Source: Verrucomicrobiota bacterium
GTDB taxonomy: Bacteria; Verrucomicrobiota; Verrucomicrobiia; Verrucomicrobiales; Akkermansiaceae
Direction of reading: 5' to 3'
DNA length: 38,976 nucleotides
NCBI GenBank assembly: GCA_026397725.1
Contig: JAPLUI010000249.1
Location: 1-38,976 of the forward strand
The translations under genes were made by a program, and so were the position numbers. The notes under the pieces are model-generated. The model saw nothing but the letters and a program-made list of their open reading frames with translations. It searched no databases and was not told the DNA's origin. Shown one piece after another: positions 16,814-25,243 of the stretch (the stretch's first letter is position 1; each line of letters starts with the position of its first letter).

Positions 16814-19800
16814 ATGAACCTCCGCAGTCCGCTCCGGCTTTCGCTCGCCTGTTTCGTGGCGGTTGCCAGCGCGAGCGCCGGCCTCCCCGAGGATGCCACC
16901 CCGGTGCGCCTGGTTGCCTGCCCCGCGATTTCTCCGGACGGCAAGCAGGTTGTGTTTGAATGGCTAGATGAGCTGTGGAGTGCCACCACGGAGGGCGGCG
17001 AGGCGGTCCCACTCACCGCTCATCCGGCACAAGACACCCGCCCGCGCTTCACCCCGGATGGTCAGCGCGTGGTGTTCTCCAGCAATCGCGGCGGGTCGTT
17101 TCAGGTATTCTCCATGGCCGCCGATGGCGGCGAACCGGTCCAGCATTCCCACCACAGCGAGGGCGGGCTGCTCGAATGCCTTGCGCCGGACGGCAAGCGT
17201 GCGATCATCTCCGGCAGCCGCGAGCATGCGGGCTGCGACGCGACGCGCCTGCTTGAAATCGATCTCACCCGCGAGCGGCGCGAGCGGTGTTTGTTCGATG
17301 CCCAGGCCAAGTCCGCCGCCTGCGCCCCGGATGGCACCCGCGTGCTGTTTTGTCGGGGCGGGGAACCGGTCTATCGGAAGGGCGAGGCCGGCCCGCGGGC
17401 CTCGCAACTCTGGTGCTACGAGGAAAACAGTAAGTCCTTCACGCGCCAGATCCCGGCTGCCACGGATGTCCACTCGCCGCTGTGGCACCGGGATGGCAAG
17501 GGTTTTTACTATGTTTCGAGGATCGACGGGGTTGCCAATCTCGGTTCCTACCGCGAGGCGACGCAAACCTCCAGGCAGCTCACCTTCAGCAAGGATGAGG
17601 GAGTGAGCCAGCCGGATGTCTCGGCCGATGGCGCCACCTTCGTTCTGCTGCTGGGTTGGCAACTGTGCCGCTTCCGCCCTGCCACCGATGCCGCCCCGGT
17701 CCCGCTGGAACTCTGGACGCGGGCGAAGCTGCCGGAGGTTTCCCGGTTGCCGGAGTGGGTTGATGGCACGAGCGATGCGGATTACTCACCCGCGCCGGAG
17801 CAAGTCGTGTTTGCCGCAGCCGGCGACCTCTGGTGGCTGACCAAGGGCCGGAACCCACCCACCCGCCTAACCGCCACCCCCGCCGCAGAAAGCGAAGTGC
17901 GCTTGTCACGCGATGGCACCTGGCTCAGCTTCCTGCGCGATGACGGACTGGAGGCCAATTACTGCCGCGCCACCCTCGAGCACGGCCGCCTCGGTGAGGT
18001 CCGGCAAGTCACCCACGGCATCCGCTCGAAATGCCGCCTGCAAGCGAGCCCGGATGAATCCAAGCTCGCCTGGGTGGAGGGCAATGGCGAGGTCTGGACC
18101 GCCGCCGCCGATGGCTCCAAGCCCACGCGCGTCTTCCAATGCTGGGACCGCCCGACCTTCGTGTGGTCGCCCTGCGGTCGCTGGCTCGCCCTCGCCGCCA
18201 AAGACAAAAACAGCAACCGCGACATCTGGCTCACCGCCGCCGACGGCTCCCGCCCGCCACTCAACCTGACTCGCCATCCGGCATTCGAAGGTTCCCCGCG
18301 CTGGTCCCCGGATGGCCGCTACCTCGTCTTCACCGCCCGCCGCGATCCGTCTGGCAAGCTGGGCCTGTGGCGGATCGATTTTGGCATTCACGGCCTGGCA
18401 CCCGACCTCCCTGAGGCCGCCATCAGCCGCCTCGGCGACCTGGCCGTTCCGCTATCAACCCGCGGGATCGAGCCCCACCGGGTGCTATGGGCCGGGGATT
18501 CCAAGTCCCTGTTCTTCCAAGGCGCCGACCCGGCCCAGCCCCAGCTCCATGCTCTATCAAGCTCCGGAAAATCCATGACCGTGGTGGCGCAGCAGCGCGG
18601 CGTGCCGGTTCGCGTGGGTTCCGATGGCTCCTTGCTGTGGCTGGCGGACGGCTGCCCGGCGCTGCTCAAACAAGGCGCACTGACGCGCTTCCCCATCGCC
18701 ATGACTGTTGAGCGGCGGCGGGAGGATGTGCTGCGCCTCGGCTTCCGGCGCATCTGGCGCACGCTCGGCGAGCGCTTTTACGATCCGGCGATGACGGGCA
18801 CCGACTGGCCGGCCCTGCGGGAAAAATACGAAGCCCTGGCCGTTGCCGCGCGGGATTCGAGGCAGTTCGACCGCGTGGTCGGCCTGCTGTTAGGAGAACT
18901 CCAGGCCTCGCACCTCAGCTTTGCCGCGCGGGTTTGGCCGACTCCGTTTTCGCCACGGCATCCGGAAGAACCCACTGCCCACCCGGGGTTGGTGTTCCGC
19001 GATGAAGCGGGAGACGGGCCCTTGGTGGTCGGGCAGGTGCTGCCCGGATCGCCGGTTTCGCAAGTCAAGGAGCCGCCCCAACCGGGCGAGGTGGTGACGC
19101 GGATTGCCGGGCAGGAGGTGGACACCCACACGCCGCTGCACCGGTTGTTCATGGGTGCGCTCGGGTGCCCGATGCCGCTGGTCCTGCGTGCCACGGACGG
19201 CCGCCTGCGGGTGCTGGAACTGCGCTGTATCTCCTACCCCCAGGCCCGCGCCCTCGACCACCTGGCCCGCGAGGCCCGCTGCCGCACCCTGGTCGGCAAT
19301 CCGCCGCGCCCGCGGCTCGCCTATCTGCCATTGCCCCGCATGGAACCGGCGGACCTCCAGCACTTGGAACTGGAAATCTATCGGGCATCACTGGACCACG
19401 ACGGACTTATCCTCGATCTGCGCGACAATGGCGGCGGCAACGCGGCAGACCAGTTGCTGGCGCTGTTTTGCCAGCCGATCCACTCGTTCACCATTCCGCG
19501 CGATGGTCCGGTCGGCTATCCGACCGAGCGCCGCGCCCACCCGGCGTGGGACCATCCCATGGTGGTCCTGTGCAATGAAAACACCTGTTCCAACGCCGAG
19601 GTTTTCTGCCATGCCATCCAACAAAGCGGTCGTGCCGCCCTCATCGGGAGCGTTACCGCCGGCAGCGTGGTTTCGGCGCTTGATGAAACCATCCCGGACC
19701 TGGGCCGCCTTCAAGTGCCCTTCCGCAGGTGGTTCGATGCCCGCACCGGCGAAGACCTCGAGCGGCATGGCGCGGTCCCGGAACACCCGGTCCCGCACGG

Positions 19801-19891
19801 TCCCGCCGACGATGCCGCCGGCCAGGACCCGCAACTCCAGCGAGCCCTCGAAGTCCTCCGCGAAACCATCGCCAGGGTGCCGGGTGGTTAG
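16814..19891 (+). CDS. Secreted tricorn-like S41 serine protease
   Basis: A 1025-residue protein with a signal peptide (MNLRSPLRLSLACFVAVASASAG). A long WD40/TolB-like beta-propeller region follows (~30-640) with repeated SPDG/SPDGKQ/TPDGQRVVFSSNRGG motifs. Then come a helical segment with RFYDPAMTGTDW and GELQASH (H700), a PDZ-like domain (~730-825), and the S41 catalytic domain. The latter has DLRDNGGG, the nucleophile S926 in NENTCSNAE, and E983 in DLERHG matching tricorn's terminal glutamate. Tricorn proteases degrade peptides; a periplasmic peptide-degrading role is inferred. The start at 16814 is preferred over 16754 because of the signal peptide and a GGGGGA stretch just before the ATG, the only Shine-Dalgarno-like sequence in the window. 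The stop codon lies within a heptamer repeat. Confidence 0.88.
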   Translation: MNLRSPLRLSLACFVAVASASAGLPEDATPVRLVACPAISPDGKQVVFEWLDELWSATTEGGEAVPLTAHPAQDTRPRFTPDGQRVVFSSNRGGSFQVFSMAADGGEPVQHSHHSEGGLLECLAPDGKRAIISGSREHAGCDATRLLEIDLTRERRERCLFDAQAKSAACAPDGTRVLFCRGGEPVYRKGEAGPRASQLWCYEENSKSFTRQIPAATDVHSPLWHRDGKGFYYVSRIDGVANLGSYREATQTSRQLTFSKDEGVSQPDVSADGATFVLLLGWQLCRFRPATDAAPVPLELWTRAKLPEVSRLPEWVDGTSDADYSPAPEQVVFAAAGDLWWLTKGRNPPTRLTATPAAESEVRLSRDGTWLSFLRDDGLEANYCRATLEHGRLGEVRQVTHGIRSKCRLQASPDESKLAWVEGNGEVWTAAADGSKPTRVFQCWDRPTFVWSPCGRWLALAAKDKNSNRDIWLTAADGSRPPLNLTRHPAFEGSPRWSPDGRYLVFTARRDPSGKLGLWRIDFGIHGLAPDLPEAAISRLGDLAVPLSTRGIEPHRVLWAGDSKSLFFQGADPAQPQLHALSSSGKSMTVVAQQRGVPVRVGSDGSLLWLADGCPALLKQGALTRFPIAMTVERRREDVLRLGFRRIWRTLGERFYDPAMTGTDWPALREKYEALAVAARDSRQFDRVVGLLLGELQASHLSFAARVWPTPFSPRHPEEPTAHPGLVFRDEAGDGPLVVGQVLPGSPVSQVKEPPQPGEVVTRIAGQEVDTHTPLHRLFMGALGCPMPLVLRATDGRLRVLELRCISYPQARALDHLAREARCRTLVGNPPRPRLAYLPLPRMEPADLQHLELEIYRASLDHDGLILDLRDNGGGNAADQLLALFCQPIHSFTIPRDGPVGYPTERRAHPAWDHPMVVLCNENTCSNAEVFCHAIQQSGRAALIGSVTAGSVVSALDETIPDLGRLQVPFRRWFDARTGEDLERHGAVPEHPVPHGPADDAAGQDPQLQRALEVLRETIARVPGG

Positions 19892-19939
19892 TGGTTAGTG
19901 GTTAGTGGTTAGTGGTTAGTGGTTAGTGGTTAGTGGATA
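19884..19939 (+). repeat. Heptamer tandem repeat GTGGTTA x7 plus one variant
   Basis: Seven exact GTGGTTA copies (19884-19932) and one GTGGATA (19933-19939). The TAG stop of the tricorn-like gene (19889-19891) is formed by the first copies, so copy gain or loss at the 5' edge could leave the protein end unchanged. Heptanucleotide tandem arrays of this kind are known from cyanobacteria (STRR). Confidence 0.9.
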
Positions 19940-19949
19940 GTGTTCATCC

Positions 19950-19973
19950 ATCCGCGATCCGCGATCCGCGATC
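19950..19973 (+). repeat. Heptamer tandem repeat ATCCGCG x3
   Basis: Three exact ATCCGCG copies plus ATC, 10 bp after the GTGGTTA array. It has the same 7-bp period but an unrelated sequence, which suggests a period-dependent process such as slippage. Confidence 0.85.
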
Positions 19974-19990
19974 TTCAAATTGCCCGCAAG

Positions 19991-20022
19991 AAAAGCCGGG
20001 AGGCCCATGCGGACCTCCCGGC
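19991..20022 (-). terminator. Rho-independent terminator of the pseudopilin gene
   Basis: On the minus strand a stem GCCGGGAGG/CCTCCCGGC (plus 19995-20022) with a 10-nt loop is followed by TTTTCTT (plus AAGAAAA, 19988-19994). It lies 26 nt beyond the stop at 20048. Confidence 0.8.
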
Positions 20023-20047
20023 GGTAACATTCAGGCAAGCGCGGCAA

Positions 20048-20749
20048 TTATTTCTTCTTGGGGGCCTTGATGGCAGGCTTGATTTCGGTGCCCCAGATGG
20101 TGTTTTCGCCGGTATCCAACAGGGTCTTGCTGCCGCTGATCACGACCTTCTTGTTGTCCTCACGGATGGGCAGCATTTTGACGCTGTTATCGAGATAAAC
20201 CAGCGCGGCTTTTTTATCCAGAGGTCCGGCGTCGAATTCACCCTTGGTGGTGGCATTAAGCAGCGGGGTCACCGCAATGATGCGGTTCGGGTCGTCATTG
20301 CCCAGGGCCACGTTGCCGTTCATCATATAGCCAAAGCCAACTTCACCGCCCTTGAGCGCGTCGTTGCCTTTAAACTGGTTGTCCGGACGCTTGGGGGAAT
20401 AGGGCGTCTTGGAATAGAACGGATCTTCGGATTTGGCGACCCCGGCAGCAATGAGCTGGCGGAAATAATCGTTGGAGGTATCGCCACTCAGATTGAGCGA
20501 CGAGCCCGTGGCTGCCGTCACGGCCGTGGCGGTATCCTTGTCCGGGAACGTGCTATACTCGGCACTGAAGTCGGTCAAGGCGAGAACCATGCCCTTGCCA
20601 TTTTGCATGGCCACGACTTGGTCCGCTTTTGAGCGCATGCGGAGCAGTTGCGGATACGCGATGCCGGCGAGGGCGACGATGATGACGATAACGACGAGGA
20701 GTTCCACCAGGGTGAACCCTCTGCGCTGCGGTGTTGTATTCATTTTCAT
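20048..20749 (-). CDS. Type II secretion/type IV pilin-like pseudopilin
   Basis: A 233-residue protein with the class III prepilin signal RRG|FTLVELLVVIVIIVALAGIAYPQL. Cleavage is expected after G11, with methylation of F and the conserved E at mature position 5. The soluble part is beta-rich and ends in a Lys-rich KAPKKK tail. Such pseudopilins are abundant in Verrucomicrobiota and Planctomycetota and may work in type II secretion or in surface structures. No pilus or secretion assembly gene is adjacent, so its machine must be encoded elsewhere. The start at 20749 (MKMNTTPQRRG) is likely; the Met two codons on is an alternative. No Shine-Dalgarno is seen. Its own terminator follows. Confidence 0.85.
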   Translation of the reverse strand: MKMNTTPQRRGFTLVELLVVIVIIVALAGIAYPQLLRMRSKADQVVAMQNGKGMVLALTDFSAEYSTFPDKDTATAVTAATGSSLNLSGDTSNDYFRQLIAAGVAKSEDPFYSKTPYSPKRPDNQFKGNDALKGGEVGFGYMMNGNVALGNDDPNRIIAVTPLLNATTKGEFDAGPLDKKAALVYLDNSVKMLPIREDNKKVVISGSKTLLDTGENTIWGTEIKPAIKAPKKK

Positions 20750-20996
20750 GGGGTGGTATTTCTATGTTTTGTTATTTAATGGGGCGAGCGCCCCGATTAT
20801 TATGGAGCCCCAGCAGGAGAACGTCCCCCGCTTGATGAGGCCGCGATCAAGCTAAGGCCCTACCCGCCGGACGCAAGGATGAATTTCAAACATTTTCGCG
20901 AGACCTCCCCCCACGGCCACGGCACGCCTGCGGTCAACCCCCCATCAACCTGCCTGCGCCCGGTTTCCCGGCTTGCCAAACCCAGGCTGTCCCTGC
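20750..20996. other. Divergent intergenic region with two small palindromes
   Basis: Separates the minus-strand pseudopilin from the plus-strand nucleotidyltransferase. It contains the hairpin GGGGC-GAGC-GCCCC (20781-20794) and the inverted repeat GCTTGAT (20830-20836)/ATCAAGC (20846-20852). A TAATAAT-like -10 for the pseudopilin can be read on the minus strand near 20800, without a good -35. No gene is supportable. Confidence 0.4.
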
Positions 20997-21854
20997 ATGC
21001 TCCGCCTTGTGAAAATCCACAAGGCCATCATCACCGCCGCCGGCGCCAACCAACGTTCCCTGCCACTTCAGACGCTGGTGGACCGCGATGGAGTGACCAA
21101 ATCCGCCCTCGCCATCCTCGCCGAGGAAGTGACCAGTGCCGGCATCGAGGAAATCGCCGTCATTGTCAGCCCTGGAACCGAGGATTCCTATGCCGCCAGT
21201 GCCGGCCCGCACGCCCGGCGCATGCGTTTCATCGTGCAACCCAAAGCCCTCGGCTACGGCCACGCGGTCCACTGTGCCGCGGATTTCACCGGTCGCGATC
21301 CCTTTCTCCTCATGGTCGGGGACCACCTCCACATCAGCCGCACCGGGAAATCCTGCGCCCAGCAACTCATTGCATCCGCCCAAGCCGAAAAATGCTCGGT
21401 GTCCGCCGTGCAGGCCACCCATGAACGCAAGTTGCAGCATTACGGTTGTGTCGGTGGCCACCGCGTGCCCGGTCGCGAGCGACTTTACGAGGTGGAAGCG
21501 GTGCTTGAGAAACCCACTCCCACCGAGGCCGAGCAGAAGCTCGTTGTTCCCGGTCTGCGGGCGGGCCGCTACCTGTGTTTTTTCGGTCTGCATGTGTTCA
21601 CCCCCGCCATCATGGCAATTCTCGCCCGCCACCTGGCCGCGCCGCCCGCCACGGGCACTTCGGATCTCACCGGTGCCGCCGCCGAATTGGCCCGCTGCGA
21701 GCGCTACCTGGCCCATGAACTCCAGGGCACCCGCCATGACATCGGACAACGCTACGGTCTGCTTGACGCCCAGCTCGCCCTCGCGCTGGCGGGCAACGAC
21801 CGCGACGAAGTGCTCACCCACATTGTGGAACTGCTCGCTAAAATCCAAGCCTGA
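20997..21854 (+). CDS. GalU-like sugar-phosphate nucleotidyltransferase
   Basis: A 285-residue protein of the nucleotidyltransferase (UTP-glucose-1-phosphate uridylyltransferase-like) superfamily. It begins KAIITAAG at ~7, and has QPKALGYGHAV (nucleotide-binding Q.E.LG.GHAV), VGDHLH in place of the usual GD-D, and a conserved EKP (VLEKPTPTEAEQ). The usual GLGTR signature is GANQR here and the following PATK is LPLQT, so the binding loop is divergent and the substrate is uncertain. The start at ATG 20997 is chosen over TTG 20973. It lies 11 nt before a kinase/pyrophosphorylase fusion and is probably cotranscribed. It could activate a sugar-1-phosphate made by the fused kinase. The product is inferred only as a nucleotide sugar. 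Confidence 0.75.
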   Translation: MLRLVKIHKAIITAAGANQRSLPLQTLVDRDGVTKSALAILAEEVTSAGIEEIAVIVSPGTEDSYAASAGPHARRMRFIVQPKALGYGHAVHCAADFTGRDPFLLMVGDHLHISRTGKSCAQQLIASAQAEKCSVSAVQATHERKLQHYGCVGGHRVPGRERLYEVEAVLEKPTPTEAEQKLVVPGLRAGRYLCFFGLHVFTPAIMAILARHLAAPPATGTSDLTGAAAELARCERYLAHELQGTRHDIGQRYGLLDAQLALALAGNDRDEVLTHIVELLAKIQA

Positions 21855-21865
21855 GTTAACGCCCC

Positions 21866-24800
21866 ATGTCACGCCTGATCCCGCTGATTACCTCGCCGGA
21901 AGCCGCCATTCGCAACCAGGCCCTTGATGCCGTCTGTGCGGAGATGGGCGCGGCGGAATTGCTCGCGGAAGCCGCGGCGCTGGATGCCTTCCGCCGCGCC
22001 AGTGACAACCTCTATGAGCGGGTGCGGGCCCTGCTGTTCCTGTATGCCATCCACCGCTTCCAGCTCCCCGTGCGGCTCGCTGCCGAAAACGCCACCGCCA
22101 GTCCCGGCAGCATCCCCTTCCATGGCTACGAACATCTGCTGCAACGCCGCTTCGAGGAAGCCATCGAGGTTTTTCTAACATGCAGCCAGGTGGCCGGTCC
22201 GTCCGACGCGATTTCCAGCGCGCTCGCCGTCGCCTATCACCGCCTGGCCTTCCAGACCCTGGCGGATCAGGTCCGCCGCAGTGTGCGCAGCGTGCGGGGG
22301 AATCAATGGATGTTCCGCATGGGCCATCCCGCCGATCACCCGCTGCGCATCCGCCCGGAATTGTTGGTCCGCGCCCCTGACAACGAAACCTATCCGATCC
22401 TGCGCGAACGCACGCCGGTGCGCATGGACCTGACCCACTGCGGGTGGAGCGATATTTTTTTTCTGGGCATGGACTACCCCGAGGGAGCCAAGGTGCTCAA
22501 TGTTTCGATTGATCTGGCCATTCACGGTGGTGATGTCGCGCCCAGTCCGCCGGTGGAAGCGAGTTTGCGCGTGATTGATGAACCGGTGTTGCGGCTCACC
22601 AGCGTGGATCTTGGCTGCACGGCGGAGATTGCCAGCCTCAATGAGGTTTTTGATTTTGCCAAGGACTACCTCGGGCTGCTCAAGGCGGCGGTGATTGCCA
22701 GTGGCATGGTGCCGCCCGGCATCGAAGGGTCCGGCCAGAGCCTCGCCGACCTGCTCGCGGAAATGGTGGGCCCCGGGCGTGGCATCGAGTTGGTCAGCCA
22801 CGTCAACAACATCCCCAAGGGCTCGCGCCTCGCGGTCTCCACCAATCTGCTGGCCGCACTCATTGGCGCCTGCATGCGGGCGACCGGGCAGGCCCGTTCG
22901 CTCACTGGCCCGCTCGAGGAAAACGAGCGGCGGATCGTGCTCGCCCGGGCCTTGCTCGGCGAGTGGCTCGGCGGTTCCGGCGGCGGCTGGCAGGATTCCG
23001 GCGGCGTCTGGCCGGGCATGAAACTCATCGAAGGGGCGCTCGCCCAGGACGGTGATCCGGAGTTTGGCATCAGCCGGGGCAGGCTGATGCCCTGCCACCG
23101 CATTCTCGATGCCACTGCGGTGCCGGCCCAAGCCCGCCAGAAACTGCAGGATTCGCTCGTCCTCGTCCACGGTGGGATGGCTCAGAACGTCGGTCCGATT
23201 CTGGAAATGGTCACGGAAAAATACTTGCTGCGTTGTGGTCCTGAATGGCAGGCCCGCGAGCAAACCCACGGTGTGCTCCACCGCATCCTGGAGGCCCTCA
23301 AGACCGGCGACATCCGGGCGCTCGGTGCCGCCACCACCGAGAATTTCCGGCAGCCCATTCAAACCATCATTCCGTGGGCGAGCAATCTTTTCACCGAGAC
23401 GCTGATTGCGAGAGTCGAGGCGGAGTTCGGCGCGGATTTCTGGGGGTTCTGGATGCTCGGTGGCATGGCCGGCGGCGGCATGGGATTCATGTTTGCGCCG
23501 GAGCGCAAGCCGCATGGGCAGCAGCGGTTGTTGGAAATCATGACTGAAATCAAGCGGACGCTCGAAGCCGCCCTGCCCTTTGCCATGAATCCGGTGGTCT
23601 ATGACTTTGCCATCAACGAACGCGGCACCTGGTCCGACCTGCTTACCGGCGCCGACGCGCTGATGCCTGCGGGCTACTATAACCTCAGCATCCCGCCGCT
23701 CCTCCGCATGTCCCGCAACGAGCTGGCTCCCCATCACCTCATCGAACTGAACCACTTCGCCGCCGCCTGCCGCACCCATCCGCTCCTCAGCGGCACGCTC
23801 AATTCCCTCTTCGATTCCATCCTGCCCGCCCGCCACGCGGAAATCCGCACCGAGGAATCCCTCGGCCACCTGCTCGAGCAATTCGGATTCGACCCGGAAA
23901 CCCACGAACAAATCCGCGAGGATTTGAAAAGCGGACGGCTCGGCCTCGCGCAAAACCGTCTGCCTGCCAATTCGATCATCGAAGATGTGGTGGCGGCTGA
24001 TTTGGTGGACGCCACCGCACCGGACGTCCTGAGCAACGCGATGCGCGAACTCGGCCTCAACGCGCTGCGTGCCGGCGAGGTAGCGGTCGTCACCCTTGCC
24101 GCCGGGGCCGGCTCGCGCTGGACCCAAGGCGCGGGCGTGGTCAAGGCCTTGCATCCGTTCTGCAAATTGGGCGGCCGGCACCGCTCGTTCATCGAGGTCC
24201 ACCTGGCGAAAAGCCGCCACACCAACCGGCTCGTCGGCACGTCCCTGCCCCATCTTTTCACCACCAGCTACTTCTCGCACGATGCCACCGCGCGGTTTCT
24301 GGCCGAACATGACAACTATGGCTATCAAGGGCCCCTGCTCCTGTCCGCCGGCAAATCCATCGGCCTGCGCCTCATCCCCACCGTGCGCGACCTGCGCTTC
24401 GCCTGGGAGGAAATGCCCCAACAAATGCTCGACGTCCAGCAGCAGAAAGTCCGCGACAGCCTCCGCACCGCGCTGCTCCAATGGGCGCATGCCAATGGCG
24501 AGGCCAGCGACTATACCGACAACCTCGCCTCGCAGTGCCTCCATCCCGTCGGCCACTGGTATGAAATCCCCAACCTCCTCCGCAACGGCACCCTGGCCAG
24601 ACTGCTCGAGGAGCGCCCGCAATTGCAGCACCTCGTCATGCACAACATCGACACCGTTGGCATGACCGTGGACCCGTCGTTGTTAGGGATGCACCTTGCC
24701 AGCGGCGCGGGGCTCACCTTCGAGGTCATCACCCGCCGCCTGGAGGATCGTGGCGGCGGCCTCGCCCGCGTCGATGGCCGGCTCCGCCTGGTGGAAGGGC

Positions 24801-25204
24801 TGGCGATGCCCCGCGAGGAGGACGAGTTCAGCCTTTCCTACTACAACACCAACACCTGTTGGATTCACCTCGACCAACTCCTCGCCACCTTCAAGCTGAT
24901 CCGCGCCGATCTGACCCATCCCGAGAAAGTCAGCCATGCCATCCGCTCGCTTGCCGCGCGGATGCCCACCTACATCACCCTCAAGGAGGTCAAAAAACGC
25001 TGGGGCCACGGCCAGGAAGACATCTTCCCCGTCTGCCAGTTCGAGAAACTCTGGGTGGACATGAGCAGCCTCCAGAATCTGAGCACCCGCTACCTCGCCG
25101 TGCCGCGCCGCCGCGGCCAGCAACTCAAGGACCAGGCCCAGCTCGACGGCTGGCTCCGCGACGGCTCGGCACAGCATCTTGAATCACTCTGCGAGTGGCG
25201 CTGA
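21866..25204 (+). CDS. Fused GHMP-type sugar kinase and UDPGP-family pyrophosphorylase
   Basis: A 1112-residue protein. The N-terminal ~150 residues are helical with no clear family. A kinase of the FKP/HddA type follows (~180-590): TPVRMDLTHCGWSD (~183), VLNVSIDL, a loop PKGSRLAVSTN (from P317) in place of the usual PKGSGLGTSS, GGGWQD (372-377), a LV..GGMAQN segment, and GGMAGGGMGF. A linker leads to a UDPGP-type pyrophosphorylase (~736-1100): VTLAAGAGSRW, NIDTVGMTVDPSLLG, GGGLARVDG, PREEDEFSLSYYNTNT. Likely route: free sugar to sugar-1-phosphate to nucleotide sugar on one chain. The domain order is the reverse of Bacteroides FKP and plant FKGP, and the pyrophosphorylase is of another family. 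The kinase phosphate loop is altered, so activity is not certain. Confidence 0.8.
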   Translation: MSRLIPLITSPEAAIRNQALDAVCAEMGAAELLAEAAALDAFRRASDNLYERVRALLFLYAIHRFQLPVRLAAENATASPGSIPFHGYEHLLQRRFEEAIEVFLTCSQVAGPSDAISSALAVAYHRLAFQTLADQVRRSVRSVRGNQWMFRMGHPADHPLRIRPELLVRAPDNETYPILRERTPVRMDLTHCGWSDIFFLGMDYPEGAKVLNVSIDLAIHGGDVAPSPPVEASLRVIDEPVLRLTSVDLGCTAEIASLNEVFDFAKDYLGLLKAAVIASGMVPPGIEGSGQSLADLLAEMVGPGRGIELVSHVNNIPKGSRLAVSTNLLAALIGACMRATGQARSLTGPLEENERRIVLARALLGEWLGGSGGGWQDSGGVWPGMKLIEGALAQDGDPEFGISRGRLMPCHRILDATAVPAQARQKLQDSLVLVHGGMAQNVGPILEMVTEKYLLRCGPEWQAREQTHGVLHRILEALKTGDIRALGAATTENFRQPIQTIIPWASNLFTETLIARVEAEFGADFWGFWMLGGMAGGGMGFMFAPERKPHGQQRLLEIMTEIKRTLEAALPFAMNPVVYDFAINERGTWSDLLTGADALMPAGYYNLSIPPLLRMSRNELAPHHLIELNHFAAACRTHPLLSGTLNSLFDSILPARHAEIRTEESLGHLLEQFGFDPETHEQIREDLKSGRLGLAQNRLPANSIIEDVVAADLVDATAPDVLSNAMRELGLNALRAGEVAVVTLAAGAGSRWTQGAGVVKALHPFCKLGGRHRSFIEVHLAKSRHTNRLVGTSLPHLFTTSYFSHDATARFLAEHDNYGYQGPLLLSAGKSIGLRLIPTVRDLRFAWEEMPQQMLDVQQQKVRDSLRTALLQWAHANGEASDYTDNLASQCLHPVGHWYEIPNLLRNGTLARLLEERPQLQHLVMHNIDTVGMTVDPSLLGMHLASGAGLTFEVITRRLEDRGGGLARVDGRLRLVEGLAMPREEDEFSLSYYNTNTCWIHLDQLLATFKLIRADLTHPEKVSHAIRSLAARMPTYITLKEVKKRWGHGQEDIFPVCQFEKLWVDMSSLQNLSTRYLAVPRRRGQQLKDQAQLDGWLRDGSAQHLESLCEWR

Positions 25205-25243
25205 GGCTGCTCGCCGCGAGCATGGGCACCGTGGCTGCCGCGC

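Noticed and set aside
22175..24643. 822-codon open frame on the minus strand
   Set aside because: It is antisense to the kinase/pyrophosphorylase fusion, has no family motifs, and its long open length is expected opposite GC-rich coding sequence.
25205..25243. Possible bidirectional terminator between the fusion gene and rng
   Set aside because: Only a 5-bp GCTCG/CGAGC stem with no T-tract on either strand.
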